NCBI RefSeq assembly: GCF_913774235.1
Contig: NZ_CAJYDW010000007.1
Coordinates: forward strand, 62,001-126,000
Direction: 5' to 3'
Length of the DNA: 64,000 bases
DNA from: an uncultured Pseudomonas sp.
GTDB lineage: Bacteria > Pseudomonadota > Gammaproteobacteria > Pseudomonadales > Pseudomonadaceae
A model generated the notes under the pieces. It was not told where the DNA came from and ran no database searches. It saw only the letters and a program-made list of their open reading frames with translations. This document shows, in pieces, positions 20,237 to 28,956 of this stretch. The position numbers were made by a program, and so were the translations under genes. Every line of letters starts with the position of its first letter. Within the stretch, counting starts at the first letter, position 1.

Positions 20237-20390
20237 AGTGGTGTTCTCGGTATAGAAATGAAGGAGCTTCAGCCACCAGGCTGACAGCCGGAGATTGCAA
20301 AGGCGCGAACGCGGCGCCCGGCGTGGAGCCGGACGCTAGAAGAGGTCGGGAGGGCGGTGGCGGATACTGCCACCCAACAGGCCCGGCTGC

Positions 20391-21845
20391 TTAGGCCGGA
20401 CGATAAACGCGCACATTGGCGTGCCCTTCGGTGAGCAGGTGATGAGCATGCAGCCGGCTCATCACCCCGCGGTCGCAATAAAGGAGGTACTGGCGGCTGT
20501 CGTCCAGTTCCTTGAAACGGCTGTTCAGGGCGAAGAAGGGCATGGCCTGCACTTCGATGCCCGGCAATTCCAGTGGCGCCTCTTCCTGGGCGTCGGGATG
20601 GCGGATGTCCACCACGATCTGACCTGGCAAGGGCTGTGCCAGCTCTTCCACCTGCACGTCCTTGCCCAGCTCTTCGATCACCTTGTCGACGGTGATGAAG
20701 CGGGCGCGCTCCAGGGCGGCGTCCAGCACAGCCAGGTCGAACTTGCCTTCCTCGTGCTCCACCCGGAAGCCCTTGGCCTTGGTGGTGGGATTCACCGAAA
20801 TGATCCCGCAGTACTCGGGCATGTGCTTGGCGAAGTCGGCGGTGCCGATGCGCTGGGCGGTATCGATGATGTCCTGCTTGTGGCTGGCCAGCAGCGGGCG
20901 CAGCACCAGGGTATCGGTGGCCTTGTCGATCACCGCCAGGTTGGTCAGGGTCTGGCTGGAGACCTGGGAGACGGCCTCGCCGGTCACCAGCGCCTCGATC
21001 TGCAACTGCTCGGCGATGCGACTGGCGGCGCGCAGCATCATGCGCTTGAGGATCACGCCCATATGGCTGTCGTCGCACTGGGTGAGGATCTGCCCCACCA
21101 CTTCCTCGAAGGGTACGCTGATGAACAGCACGCGCTGGGAGCGACCGAATTTCTCCCAAAGATAGTGCGCCACTTCCATCACGCCCAATTCGTGGGCACG
21201 GCCACCGAGATTGAAGAAGCAGAAGTGGCTGACCATGCCGCGTCTCATCATCTGGTAGGCGGCGACGGTGGAATCGAAGCCCCCGGACATCAGCACCAGC
21301 ACCTGCTCCAGGGCGCCCAGCGGATAGCCGCCCAGGCCTTCGTGGCGCTCGTCGATGATGAACAACTGCTGGTCGCGGATCTCCAGGCGGACGCTCACCT
21401 CGGGATTCTTCAGGGCGATGCCGGCGCCGCCACAGCGCTCGCGCAGCCCGCCGCCGACGTAGCGTTCCACGTCCATCGAAGAGAAGTCGTGCCGGCCGGC
21501 GCGCTTGCAGCGTACCGAGAACACCTTGCCGCGTACCCGCTCGCCGAAATGGCGCTCGCACAGCTCGAGGATGGTCTCGAAGTCGCCCAGCGGATACTCG
21601 TGCACCTCGAGGAACTGGCCGATGCCGGGGGTGCAGGCCAGGCGCTGCTTCATCTCAGCCAGCACGCGCGGCTCGCTGACCGCGGTTTCCAGGGTGACGT
21701 TGTCCCAGATGCCATCGACCAGGACATCCGGATCCAGATCGCGCAGCACGACACGAATGTTCTTCACCAGCTGGCGAATGAAATTCTTGCGCACCGGGCG
21801 ACTCTTGATGGTGATTTCCGGAAAGACCTTGATGATGAGCTTCAT
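20391..21845 (-). CDS. thiI: tRNA 4-thiouridine synthetase / thiazole sulfur carrier ThiI
   Basis: 484 residues. ThiI adenylates tRNA U8 and transfers sulfur to make 4-thiouridine; it also feeds sulfur into thiamine thiazole. Domains in order are an N-terminal ferredoxin-like part with THUMP (to about 165), the PP-loop ATPase with [13 protein letters not shown], and a C-terminal rhodanese domain with the persulfide Cys in YCDRGVMSR. The second conserved Cys ([10 protein letters not shown]) is also present, so the enzyme looks complete. It is divergent from glnA and shares the 385-bp upstream region. Confidence 0.96.
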   Translation of the reverse strand: MKLIIKVFPEITIKSRPVRKNFIRQLVKNIRVVLRDLDPDVLVDGIWDNVTLETAVSEPRVLAEMKQRLACTPGIGQFLEVHEYPLGDFETILELCERHFGERVRGKVFSVRCKRAGRHDFSSMDVERYVGGGLRERCGGAGIALKNPEVSVRLEIRDQQLFIIDERHEGLGGYPLGALEQVLVLMSGGFDSTVAAYQMMRRGMVSHFCFFNLGGRAHELGVMEVAHYLWEKFGRSQRVLFISVPFEEVVGQILTQCDDSHMGVILKRMMLRAASRIAEQLQIEALVTGEAVSQVSSQTLTNLAVIDKATDTLVLRPLLASHKQDIIDTAQRIGTADFAKHMPEYCGIISVNPTTKAKGFRVEHEEGKFDLAVLDAALERARFITVDKVIEELGKDVQVEELAQPLPGQIVVDIRHPDAQEEAPLELPGIEVQAMPFFALNSRFKELDDSRQYLLYCDRGVMSRLHAHHLLTEGHANVRVYRPA

Positions 21846-21972
21846 GAGGGAGAGACGGCAGGCGGGTAACGCAAAAGAAAAGGGCCAAGATCATACCTGA
21901 AAATGGCCACGCACTCGAATCCAGCCGACAAAACCCATCAAAGCCCCATTAAGGTGCGATCTGACAATTTTA

Positions 21973-21989
21973 AGCACCAATAAAGTGCA
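21973..21989 (+). promoter_or_regulatory. NtrC-binding site upstream of glnA
   Basis: AGCACCAATAAAGTGCA matches the NtrC consensus TGCACCA-N3-TGGTGCA at 11 of 14 fixed positions. It is centred about 107 bp upstream of the predicted glnA transcription start, a usual enhancer distance. Confidence 0.7.
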
Positions 21990-22062
21990 CAGATCCGACA
22001 TCGATAGGCTCGAAAGCGGCGCCAGAGACACCAGAAGCGCACTCCAGCCCATTTAGGGGCAC

Positions 22063-22078
22063 TGGCATACTACTTGCT
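22063..22078 (+). promoter_or_regulatory. Sigma-54 promoter of glnA
   Basis: TGGCATACTACTTGCT: the invariant GG (22064-22065) and GC (22076-22077) are exactly 10 bases apart, as required by RpoN. Predicted start near 22089. Confidence 0.85.
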
Positions 22079-22230
22079 CTCTTGTGAGGCAGCCGCCCCT
22101 GAGCCAGCATAGGGCGCTTTTCGTCGCCTACCGGTCGTCGACCGGGCAGTACGGAAGCGCCCCTCAAGGGCACAGCTGATACCGGGAGTACTGCCAACCG
22201 CTCCCGGCCGAAATTCCTCTGGAGGAAACC

Positions 22231-23637
22231 ATGTCGAAGGCTGTTCAACTGATCAAAGAAAACGACGTGAAGTGGGTAGACCTGCGCTTCACCGACACCA
22301 AAGGCAAGCAGCAACACGTCACCATGCCGGCGCGTGACGCGCTGGACGAAGACTTCTTCGCCCACGGCAAGATGTTCGACGGCTCCTCCATCGCCGGCTG
22401 GAAAGGCATCGAAGCCTCCGACATGATCCTGCTGCCCGACGACAGCACCGCCGTCCTGGACCCCTTCACCGAAGAGCCGACCCTGATCCTGGTCTGCGAC
22501 ATCATCGAACCCTCCACCATGCAGCCCTACGAGCGCGACCCCCGTGGTATCGCCAAGGCCGCCGAGGAGTACCTGAAGTCCACCGGCATCGGCGACACCG
22601 TGTTCGTCGGCCCGGAGCCCGAGTTCTTCATCTTCGACGAAGTGAAGTTCAAGTCGGACATCTCCGGCTCCATGTTCAAGATCTTCTCCGAGCAGGCGTC
22701 CTGGAACACCGACGCTGACTTCGAAAGCGGCAACAAAGGCCACCGTCCGGGCGTCAAGGGCGGCTACTTCCCGGTGCCGCCGGTCGATCACGACCACGAA
22801 ATCCGTACTGCCATGTGCAACGCCCTGGAAGAAATGGGCCTGACCGTGGAAGTCCACCACCACGAAGTGGCGACCGCTGGCCAGAACGAGATCGGTGTGC
22901 AGTTCAACACCCTGGTCAAGAAGGCCGACGAGACCCAGACCCTGAAGTACGTCGTGCACAACGTGGCCGATGCCTACGGCAAGACCGCCACCTTCATGCC
23001 CAAGCCCCTGTACGGCGACAACGGCTCCGGCATGCACGTGCACATGTCCATCTCCAAGGATGGCAAGAACACCTTCGCCGGCGAAGGCTACGCTGGCCTG
23101 TCCGATACCGCCCTGTACTTCATCGGCGGCATCATCAAGCACGGCAAGGCGCTGAACGGCTTCACCAACCCGTCCACCAACAGCTACAAGCGTCTGGTGC
23201 CCGGCTTCGAAGCCCCGGTCATGCTGGCCTACTCGGCCCGTAACCGTTCCGCCTCCATCCGTATCCCCTATGTGTCGAGCCCGAAAGCCCGTCGCATCGA
23301 AGCCCGCTTCCCGGATCCGGCTGCCAACCCCTACCTGTGCTTCGCCGCTTTGCTGATGGCTGGCCTGGACGGCATCCAGAACAAGATTCACCCCGGCGAT
23401 GCCGCCGACAAGAACCTGTACGATCTGCCGCCGGAAGAAGGCAAGAAGATCCCGCAGGTCTGCGGCAGCCTGAAGGAAGCCCTGGAAGCCCTGGACGCCG
23501 GTCGTGCGTTCCTGACCAAGGGCGGCGTCTTCACCGACGAGTTCATCGATGCCTACATCGAGCTGAAGTCCGAGGAAGAGATCAAGGTCCGTACCTTCGT
23601 GCACCCGCTGGAATACGACCTGTACTACAGCGTCTGA
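22231..23637 (+). CDS. glnA: Glutamine synthetase type I
   Basis: 468 residues. GlnA makes glutamine from glutamate, ammonia and ATP and is the central ammonia-assimilating enzyme, a cytoplasmic dodecamer. Motifs present: the latch segment [12 protein letters not shown], metal-binding [21 protein letters not shown]-like [11 protein letters not shown], the ATP motif [13 protein letters not shown]-like [17 protein letters not shown] and the adenylylation loop NLYDLPPEE with its Tyr, so it should be switched off by GlnE. GGAGGAAACC precedes the ATG. Expression is expected from the sigma-54/NtrC promoter upstream. Confidence 0.98.
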   Translation: MSKAVQLIKENDVKWVDLRFTDTKGKQQHVTMPARDALDEDFFAHGKMFDGSSIAGWKGIEASDMILLPDDSTAVLDPFTEEPTLILVCDIIEPSTMQPYERDPRGIAKAAEEYLKSTGIGDTVFVGPEPEFFIFDEVKFKSDISGSMFKIFSEQASWNTDADFESGNKGHRPGVKGGYFPVPPVDHDHEIRTAMCNALEEMGLTVEVHHHEVATAGQNEIGVQFNTLVKKADETQTLKYVVHNVADAYGKTATFMPKPLYGDNGSGMHVHMSISKDGKNTFAGEGYAGLSDTALYFIGGIIKHGKALNGFTNPSTNSYKRLVPGFEAPVMLAYSARNRSASIRIPYVSSPKARRIEARFPDPAANPYLCFAALLMAGLDGIQNKIHPGDAADKNLYDLPPEEGKKIPQVCGSLKEALEALDAGRAFLTKGGVFTDEFIDAYIELKSEEEIKVRTFVHPLEYDLYYSV

Positions 23638-23654
23638 TCCCGCGGCGGTAATTG

Positions 23655-23681
23655 AAAGGCCTCCTTCGGGAGGCCTTTTTT
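23655..23681 (+). terminator. Intrinsic terminator of glnA
   Basis: AAAGGCCTCC-TTCG-GGAGGCCTTT (23655-23678) with a UUCG tetraloop and six T, 17 bases after the glnA stop. Confidence 0.95.
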
Positions 23682-23787
23682 ATTGCCTACCGAAAAGAGG
23701 CCGCGTGCTCGCAGGCTCATCGCCGCCTACCGGAGCCAGCCACGCGCCTGCTACCCTTGCCTATCATCGCCCGGCCGAGATTCCGCC

Positions 23788-24306
23788 ATGCCTCGCCTGC
23801 TTGCCTGCTGTCTGCTCTGCCTCGCCTGCTCCGCCCAGGCGGCGATCTACAAGTCGGTCGATGCCGAAGGCAACACGGTTTTCAGCGACCAGCCCTCGGC
23901 CAATGCCACGCCGGTGCAGGTGCCCCCCACCAATACCGTGGGCAATCCCCAGCCGGCCCCCAGCGCGCCGACTGTACCGGCGGCACCGACGCCTGCTGGC
24001 CCGGCCTTCAGCCGCCTGGAAGTGAGCCTGCCAAATGACGAGGCCATCCGCGCCAACAACGGTACCTTCTCGGTAGGGGTAGCCGTGGAGCCGGCCCTGG
24101 GCCCGGGCCAGAGCCTGCAACTGCTGGTGGACGGCGCCCCCTACGGCAACCCTGGGCAGAGCACGAGGTTCGGCGTGACCAACCTGGATCGCGGCGAGCA
24201 CCGCTTCGCGGCCCAGGTCCTTTCGAGCACGGGCGAGGTGATCCAGACCAGCGCCGAGAAGACCGTCACCGTGCAACGCATCAGCGTCAACAGCCCGGCC
24301 CGCTGA
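23788..24306 (+). CDS. DUF4124 periplasmic protein, first of a pair
   Basis: 172 residues with a signal peptide (MPRLLACCLLCLACSAQA). The mature protein begins AAIYKSVDAEGNTVFSDQP, the hallmark of DUF4124, then a Pro/Ala-rich linker and a C-terminal Ig-like region (LEVSLPNDEAI..., LQLLVDGAPYG, GEHRFAAQVL). Function unknown; DUF4124 proteins are exported and widespread in gammaproteobacteria. I begin at 23788 rather than further upstream because this start opens the signal peptide. It touches the next gene by one base (TGATG). Position between glnA and ntrB is conserved in Pseudomonas. Confidence 0.85.
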   Translation: MPRLLACCLLCLACSAQAAIYKSVDAEGNTVFSDQPSANATPVQVPPTNTVGNPQPAPSAPTVPAAPTPAGPAFSRLEVSLPNDEAIRANNGTFSVGVAVEPALGPGQSLQLLVDGAPYGNPGQSTRFGVTNLDRGEHRFAAQVLSSTGEVIQTSAEKTVTVQRISVNSPAR

Positions 24307-24941
24307 TGCGTCTGCTCCTGGCCCTGCTGCTCTGCGTCCTGCTGCCCGCCCAGGCGGCGGTCTACAGCTACGTCGACAAGGACGGCAATCGCGTCTACAC
24401 CGATCACCCCCCAAAGGGGGTGAAGGCCACCAAGGTCCCGGTGACGACCCCCAACAATCTCAACCAGCAGGGCCAGCCGACCCGCAAACTGAGTCCGACG
24501 CCGAGCGCCTCGGCGGCGCCGCCCCCCAAGGCGGCGCCCTTCCGCTACCAGATGCTGCGCATCCTGGTACCCGAGCCCGATGCCACCGTGATCGACCAGC
24601 AGGGCGAACTCATCGTCAGCCTAGTCAGCGAGCCGGAGCTGCAGCCGGGCCACAGCTATCGCCTGTTGCTGGACGACCGGGAAGCCGGGACTGGTCGCAG
24701 TCCGGTCTTCCCGCTGGGCGGCCTGGACCGCGGCACCCACCAGTTGGTGGCAGAGATCCTCGCCGCCGACGGTACCGTACTGGAGCGTACGCCGGCCCAG
24801 CCCTTCCATCTGCGCCGCCCCTCCCTGGAGCAGAAGCGCCGTGCCCATCCCTGTGCCCAAGGGGATTGGGGCAAGCGTCCGGAGTGCCCGCTGGACATGA
24901 AACCGCCCGAAGCCAAGAAATCTTGGCTACCCTTTCTGTAA
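24306..24941 (+). CDS. DUF4124 periplasmic protein, second of a pair
   Basis: 211 residues, a diverged duplicate of the preceding gene. Signal peptide MRLLLALLLCVLLPAQA, then AVYSYVDKDGNRVYTDHPP (DUF4124), a linker rich in Pro/Ser/Ala, and a beta-rich part with YRLLLDDREAG and GTHQLVAEIL that aligns with the same region of copy 1. It has an extra Cys-containing tail (HPCAQGDWGKRPECP), possibly a disulfide. The one-base overlap of stop and start indicates a two-gene operon. Role unknown. Confidence 0.85.
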   Translation: MRLLLALLLCVLLPAQAAVYSYVDKDGNRVYTDHPPKGVKATKVPVTTPNNLNQQGQPTRKLSPTPSASAAPPPKAAPFRYQMLRILVPEPDATVIDQQGELIVSLVSEPELQPGHSYRLLLDDREAGTGRSPVFPLGGLDRGTHQLVAEILAADGTVLERTPAQPFHLRRPSLEQKRRAHPCAQGDWGKRPECPLDMKPPEAKKSWLPFL

Positions 24942-24986
24942 CGCACACTTTTGGTGCAAATTTTTGCATCGCACCATCTTGATACA
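24942..24986 (+). promoter_or_regulatory. Two NtrC-type sites upstream of glnL
   Basis: CGCACACTTTTGGTGCA (24942-24958) and CGCACCATCTTGATACA (24970-24986) each match 11 of 14 fixed positions of TGCACCA-N3-TGGTGCA. They are 28 bp apart (about 2.7 helical turns) and 100-150 bp before the predicted start of ntrBC, fitting a cooperative enhancer and autoregulation. Confidence 0.75.
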
Positions 24987-25061
24987 AATCCTGGCCAAGC
25001 CGCCGAGCCCCACGGCGGCTGTTAGTGCACGTTACAGCTATCTGCCCTAACTCGGGGCGTC

Positions 25062-25078
25062 TTGGTTTGCTTCTTGCA
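25062..25078 (+). promoter_or_regulatory. Sigma-54 promoter of glnL-glnG
   Basis: TTGGTTTGCTTCTTGCA: GG (25064-25065) and GC (25076-25077) are 10 bases apart, with a perfect -12 TTGCA. The -24 element is weaker. Start predicted near 25089, which rules out the in-frame TTG at 25062 as the glnL start. Confidence 0.75.
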
Positions 25079-25112
25079 TTTTCCTATCGTCCCTATAGCG
25101 CTGTGGCCTCCC

Positions 25113-26177
25113 ATGCCTACCGACGTCATCCATCGACTCCTGCTCGACAACCTCACGACCGCGGTCATCCTGCTGGATGCCGAGTTGCGGCTGGAGTACA
25201 TGAATCCAGCCGCCGAGATGCTGCTGGCCATCAGCGGTCAGCGCAGCCATGGCCAGTTCATCAGCGAACTCTTCACCGAATCCCCCGAAGCCTTGCAGGC
25301 CTTGCGCCAGGCAGTGGACCACGCCCACCCCTTCACCAAGCGCGAGGCGCTGCTGGTCTCCACCTCGGGCAACAGCCTCACGGTGGACTATGCGGTGACG
25401 CCCATCCTGGACCGGCATAACACCCTGCTGCTGCTGGAAGTCCATCCGCGCGACCGGCTGCTGCGCATCACCAAGGAAGAGGCCCAGCTGTCCAAGCAGG
25501 AAACCACCAAGCTGCTGGTACGCGGCCTGGCCCACGAGATCAAGAATCCCCTCGGTGGCATCCGCGGTGCGGCCCAGCTGCTGGCCCGCGAGCTGCCGGA
25601 AGAGGCGCTCAAGGACTACACCAACGTCATCATCGAGGAGGCCGACCGGCTGCGAAACCTGGTCGACCGCATGCTCGGCTCCAACAAGCTGCCCAAGCTG
25701 GCCATCACCAACGTGCACGAGGTGCTCGAGCGGGTCTGCAGCCTGGTGGAGGCGGAAAGCCAGGGCCTGATCAACCTGATACGCGACTACGATCCGAGCA
25801 TTCCCGACCTGATGATCGATCGCGAGCAGATGATCCAGGCGGTGCTCAACATCGTGCGCAACGCCATGCAGGCCATCTCCCAGCAGAACGAATTGCGCCT
25901 GGGCCGGGTCACTCTGAGAACCCGCACCCTGCGCCAGTTCACCATCGGCCACCATCGCCATCGCCTGGTGTGCAAGGTGGAGATCACCGACAACGGTCCG
26001 GGCATCCCCCCGGATCTACAGGAAACCATCTTCTATCCCATGGTCAGCGGTCGCCCCGACGGCACCGGCCTGGGGCTCGCCATCACCCAGAACATCATCA
26101 CCCAGCACCAGGGGCTGATCGAGTGTGAAAGCCATCCGGGCCACACCGCCTTCAGCATCTTCCTGCCGCTGGAATAA
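25113..26177 (+). CDS. glnL: Nitrogen sensor kinase NtrB
   Basis: 354 residues. NtrB phosphorylates NtrC when nitrogen is short and dephosphorylates it when PII signals plenty; it is cytoplasmic, with no membrane segment. An N-terminal PAS domain (NLTTAVILLDAELRLEYMNPAAEMLL, about 10-110) is followed by the H-box GLAHEIKNPLGGIRGAAQLL, N-box IVRNAMQAI, G1 ITDNGPGIP and G2 GRPDGTGLGLAI. I start at ATG 25113, downstream of the predicted sigma-54 transcription start. ntrC follows 12 bp later. Confidence 0.96.
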   Translation: MPTDVIHRLLLDNLTTAVILLDAELRLEYMNPAAEMLLAISGQRSHGQFISELFTESPEALQALRQAVDHAHPFTKREALLVSTSGNSLTVDYAVTPILDRHNTLLLLEVHPRDRLLRITKEEAQLSKQETTKLLVRGLAHEIKNPLGGIRGAAQLLARELPEEALKDYTNVIIEEADRLRNLVDRMLGSNKLPKLAITNVHEVLERVCSLVEAESQGLINLIRDYDPSIPDLMIDREQMIQAVLNIVRNAMQAISQQNELRLGRVTLRTRTLRQFTIGHHRHRLVCKVEITDNGPGIPPDLQETIFYPMVSGRPDGTGLGLAITQNIITQHQGLIECESHPGHTAFSIFLPLE

Positions 26178-26189
26178 CGAGGAGCACGC

Positions 26190-27620
26190 ATGAGCCGTTC
26201 GGAGACCGTCTGGATCGTCGACGACGACCGTTCCATCCGCTGGGTCCTGGAAAAAGCCTTGCAACAGGAAGGCATGACCACCGTTGCCTTCGACAGCGCC
26301 GACAGCGTCATGACCCGCCTCGGCCGCCAGCAACCGGACGTGGTGATCTCGGACATCCGCATGCCGGGCACCAGCGGCCTGGACCTGCTGTCGCGCATCC
26401 GCGAGATGCATCCGCGCCTGCCGGTCATCATCATGACCGCCCATTCCGACCTGGACAGCGCCGTGGCCTCCTACCAAGGCGGCGCCTTCGAGTACCTGCC
26501 CAAGCCGTTCGACGTCGACGAGGCCGTGGCCCTGGTCAAGCGCGCCGGGCAGCATGCCCAGGAGCAGCAGGGCTTCGCCGAGCCGGCGCACCTGACCCGC
26601 ACGCCCGAGATCATCGGCGAGGCGCCGGCGATGCAGGAGGTATTCCGCGCCATCGGCCGCCTCTCGCACTCCAACATCACGGTGCTGATCAATGGTGAAT
26701 CCGGCACCGGCAAGGAGCTGGTCGCCCACGCCCTGCATCGCCACAGCCCACGTGCCGCGGCGCCCTTCATCGCCCTGAACATGGCGGCCATCCCCAAGGA
26801 CCTGATGGAATCCGAGCTGTTCGGTCATGAAAAAGGCGCCTTCACCGGCGCCGCCGCCCAGCGCCGCGGTCGCTTCGAGCAGGCCGACGGTGGCACCCTG
26901 TTCCTCGACGAGATCGGCGACATGCCGGCCGACACCCAGACCCGCCTGCTGCGGGTGCTGGCCGATGGCGAGTTCTATCGCGTCGGTGGCCATACCCCGG
27001 TCAAGGTGGACGTGCGCATCATCGCCGCCACCCACCAGAACCTCGAAGGCCTGGTGCGCGAGGGCAAGTTCCGCGAGGACCTCTTCCATCGCCTCAACGT
27101 CATCCGCATCCACATCCCGCGCCTGGCCGATCGCCGCGAGGATATCCCCGCCCTCGCCCGCCACTTCCTGGCGCGCGCGGCCCAGGAGCTGGCCGTGGAG
27201 CCCAAGACCCTGCGCGGCGAGACCGAGGAGTACATGAAGGGCCTGCCCTGGCAGGGCAACGTGCGCCAGCTGGAGAACACCTGCCGCTGGATCACCGTGA
27301 TGGCCTCCAGCCGCGAGGTGCTGATCGACGACCTGCCGCCGGAACTGCTCAACCAGCCTCAGGACGCCGCCCCCGCCGCCAACTGGGAACAGGCCCTGCG
27401 CCAGTGGGCCGACCAGGCCCTCACCCGCGGTCAATCCAGCCTGCTGGACAACGCCGTGCCGGCCTTCGAACGCATCATGATCGAGACCGCCCTCAAGCAC
27501 ACCGCCGGCCGCCGCCGCGATGCCGCCGTCCTGCTGGGTTGGGGGCGCAATACCCTGACCCGCAAGATCAAGGAACTGGGCATGAAGGTGGATGGCCCGG
27601 ATGAGGAGGGGGAGGACTGA
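26190..27620 (+). CDS. glnG: Nitrogen response regulator NtrC
   Basis: 476 residues. NtrC-P activates RpoN promoters of nitrogen genes. The receiver domain has the acidic pocket VDDDRS, phosphorylation Asp55 in [10 protein letters not shown] and the MTAHSD/KPF motifs. The AAA+ domain has Walker A GESGTGKE, the sigma-54 contact loop GAFTGA, Walker [11 protein letters not shown] and the GNVRQLEN motif. The C-terminal Fis-type helix-turn-helix ends in [23 protein letters not shown]. Downstream there is no protein gene for 1.3 kb on this strand, but a sigma-54-type promoter and a putative sRNA. Confidence 0.97.
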   Translation: MSRSETVWIVDDDRSIRWVLEKALQQEGMTTVAFDSADSVMTRLGRQQPDVVISDIRMPGTSGLDLLSRIREMHPRLPVIIMTAHSDLDSAVASYQGGAFEYLPKPFDVDEAVALVKRAGQHAQEQQGFAEPAHLTRTPEIIGEAPAMQEVFRAIGRLSHSNITVLINGESGTGKELVAHALHRHSPRAAAPFIALNMAAIPKDLMESELFGHEKGAFTGAAAQRRGRFEQADGGTLFLDEIGDMPADTQTRLLRVLADGEFYRVGGHTPVKVDVRIIAATHQNLEGLVREGKFREDLFHRLNVIRIHIPRLADRREDIPALARHFLARAAQELAVEPKTLRGETEEYMKGLPWQGNVRQLENTCRWITVMASSREVLIDDLPPELLNQPQDAAPAANWEQALRQWADQALTRGQSSLLDNAVPAFERIMIETALKHTAGRRRDAAVLLGWGRNTLTRKIKELGMKVDGPDEEGED

Positions 27621-27641
27621 GGGTTCTCTACGGTGCCGTAG

Positions 27642-27669
27642 GTTGGGCTGAGCGGGAGCGAAGCCCAAC
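27642..27669. repeat. GTTGGGCT...AGCCCAAC hairpin repeat
   Basis: Perfect 8-bp arms (27642-27649 and 27662-27669) around GAGCGGGAGCGA. This small intergenic hairpin type is widespread in pseudomonads; here it could also end the ntrBC transcript, although no T-run follows. Confidence 0.65.
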
Positions 27670-27717
27670 GCTTTGGGCTAATTGGTGCCTAGCTGCTTAT
27701 TGAGTGCTTTGATGGTT

Positions 27718-27832
27718 TTTGTTTCGCCCACCCGGGCGAGTCACTTTTGCCAATCGCGGCAAAAGTAACCAAAACCGCTTGCCCCACGTTTCGGCCCTTC
27801 GCTGCGCTCCGGGTGATTCGCTTCGCTCACCC
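27718..27832 (+). repeat. Long inverted repeat, left arm
   Basis: Starts TTTCGCCCACCCGGGCGAGT and carries CAAAAGTAACCAAAA, CGCTTGCCCC and TTCGCTGCGCTCCGGGT. It matches, in reverse orientation and with a small internal indel, 28443-28565. Fragments of the following sequence (CTCACCCTTCGGGCCAGCCT) recur near 40850-40880. Confidence 0.8.
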
Positions 27833-28049
27833 TTCGGGCCAGCCTACGGCTGTTACTCCGCTTCGCTACGTTTCCCTCGTTCCGGCGCCGCTCCGGGGGC
27901 ACGGCACGAAGGGGCCTCCTGCCCCTCGCGCCTTGCTCGGCGTCCTGCCTCGCATCCCCCTCCGCGACACCTGCACTCGGCCTCACTGACGGGGCGGGGC
28001 GCCAGCCTGATACTTCGTATTTTAGTGAGAACTCAGAGCGATTCGTAGC

Positions 28050-28075
28050 GTGGAAAACCGCGCAGCGTTTTCCAC
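28050..28075. repeat. GTGGAAAA...TTTTCCAC hairpin repeat
   Basis: Perfect 8-bp arms (28050-28057 and 28068-28075). The sequence CGTAGCG before it recurs at 28214-28220, before a second TTTTCCAC. Confidence 0.65.
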
Positions 28076-28135
28076 TGGCAGTCTCTCAACCGTCGAAGCC
28101 CCGCGCTCATAAAGCGACCGTCTTTATCGCAATTT

Positions 28136-28197
28136 ATCGCGGCCATGGGCCGCTCCTACAGGGCGATACTTTTGTAGGAGCGGCCCATGGCCGCGAT
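28136..28197. repeat. REP inverted pair (REPIN-like)
   Basis: Two perfect 25-base arms (28136-28160 and 28173-28197) identical to those at 18212-18275, with a 12-base spacer. Confidence 0.9.
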
Positions 28198-28249
28198 TGC
28201 GACCGGATCAAGTCGTAGCGTTTTCCACTGGCAAGCTCTATCACGAACA

Positions 28250-28275
28250 GTGGACAAGGCTGCGCCCTCGTCCAC
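28250..28275. repeat. GTGGAC...GTCCAC hairpin repeat
   Basis: Six-bp arms (28250-28255 and 28270-28275) followed by GCTACG, related to the unit at 28050-28075. Confidence 0.5.
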
Positions 28276-28442
28276 GCTACGGGCTGTTTATCGTTCTTCA
28301 ACCAAAACTTTCAGGCTGGCGAAACCGCCCCGTTCAGCAGGGCGAACGCCAGTGTCGTGCAGTGGGTCGAGCCGCATGGATGCGGCGAGAGGTCCAGTGG
28401 GCCATGGATGGCCCATCTGGACCGACCCCGGAACGGCGCTGG

Positions 28443-28565
28443 CGTGAGCGGACCCGCAGCGCAGCGGAGGGCCGAATGTCCGGGGCAAGCGTTTTTGGTT
28501 ACTTTTGTCCGGGGCGCGCAGCCGCGACTGGCAAAAATGACTCGCCCGAGTGGGCGAAACAAGAA
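28443..28565 (-). repeat. Long inverted repeat, right arm
   Basis: Read on the minus strand it repeats the left arm at 27718-27832 (TTTCGCCCACTCGGGCGAGT, CAAAAGTAACCAAAA, CGCTTGCCCC) with an extra block of about 12 bases (around 28507-28522). The two arms bracket a 600-bp core containing the REP pair. Confidence 0.8.
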
Positions 28566-28676
28566 CTACCCACAAAACTCGGTAAACAGCTAAAACACCC
28601 TTCACATTGCTGGGCTTCGGCGATGAAGCCACCTCGACCCAACCTACAAATCCCCCAAAACCACCTAACTCAAAAC

Positions 28677-28693
28677 TTGGCACACCTCCTGCA
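28677..28693 (+). promoter_or_regulatory. Sigma-54 promoter of the NrsZ-like RNA
   Basis: TTGGCACACCTCCTGCA: GG (28679-28680) and GC (28691-28692) are exactly 10 bases apart and the TGGCAC -24 element is consensus. Predicted start near 28704. No convincing NtrC enhancer is seen in the 120 bp upstream. Confidence 0.8.
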
Positions 28694-28703
28694 ATATCCT
28701 AGG

Positions 28704-28796
28704 TAACTACCCTTTTGGGGACCTCGGTACAGGCAGGCTGGGGAATCCCCTCTTTTCTTCTTGAGGCCATCACCGAACGTGATGGCCTCTTTTTTT
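28704..28796 (+). ncRNA. nrsZ: Putative nitrogen-regulated small RNA (NrsZ-like)
   Basis: A 93-nt interval between a near-consensus RpoN promoter and a strong intrinsic terminator, with no open frame of note. It contains a first hairpin closed by GGGGA (28717-28721) with TCCCC (28746-28750), a single-stranded pyrimidine stretch TCTTTTCTTC, and the terminator hairpin. In P. aeruginosa the NtrBC/RpoN-dependent sRNA NrsZ lies in the same place, between ntrC and the PA5126 gene, whose counterpart here starts beyond 28957. NrsZ there is longer and built of repeated stem-loops, from memory; here only one such module before the terminator is apparent. Assignment rests on synteny and promoter, not on an alignment. 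Confidence 0.75.
28763..28796 (+). terminator. Intrinsic terminator of the NrsZ-like RNA
   Basis: Perfect 11-bp stem GAGGCCATCAC/GTGATGGCCTC (28763-28773 with 28779-28789), 5-base loop, then seven T. No protein gene precedes it for over 1.1 kb. Confidence 0.95.
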
Positions 28797-28956
28797 GCCC
28801 GCGAAAAGCCGGAAATCCAGCGGCAGCGCGCTTTTGGCGAGTTTCGGAGAGATAACCTAGCCCAATCAGGGAAGGTTCGTCACCCGCGGCACCCAACACC
28901 GCATCGCGTTCAGCTCTGGTGCAGCCTGGCAGGGTTTTGCCTAATAACGGGGCATT

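Larger units (their letters stand above)
21846..22230. promoter_or_regulatory. Divergent thiI-glnA control region
   Basis: This 385-bp gene-free stretch contains an NtrC-type site (21973-21989) and a sigma-54 promoter (22063-22078) for glnA, whose transcript would have a leader of about 140 bases. A GCCCC..GGGGC-type symmetry in the leader near 22130-22165 may fold. No open frame here has a ribosome site. Confidence 0.7.
27621..28956. other. 1.3-kb non-coding region between ntrC and the DUF membrane gene
   Basis: The stretch contains no supported protein gene. From left to right it holds a GTTGGGCT hairpin repeat (27642-27669), an approximately 115-bp repeat arm (27718-27832), a GTGGAAAA hairpin (28050-28075), a REP pair (28136-28197), a GTGGAC hairpin (28250-28275), the inverted second arm (28443-28565), then a sigma-54 promoter and the putative NrsZ-like RNA with terminator (28677-28796). 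Open frames here encode Arg/Pro/Ser-rich translations of the repeats and lack ribosome sites. Confidence 0.8.

Noticed and set aside
27719-28048. Protein gene in the ntrC downstream region
   Set aside because: The Arg/Pro/Ser-rich translation follows repeat DNA, the same pattern appears in the inverted arm on the other strand, and there is no ribosome site.
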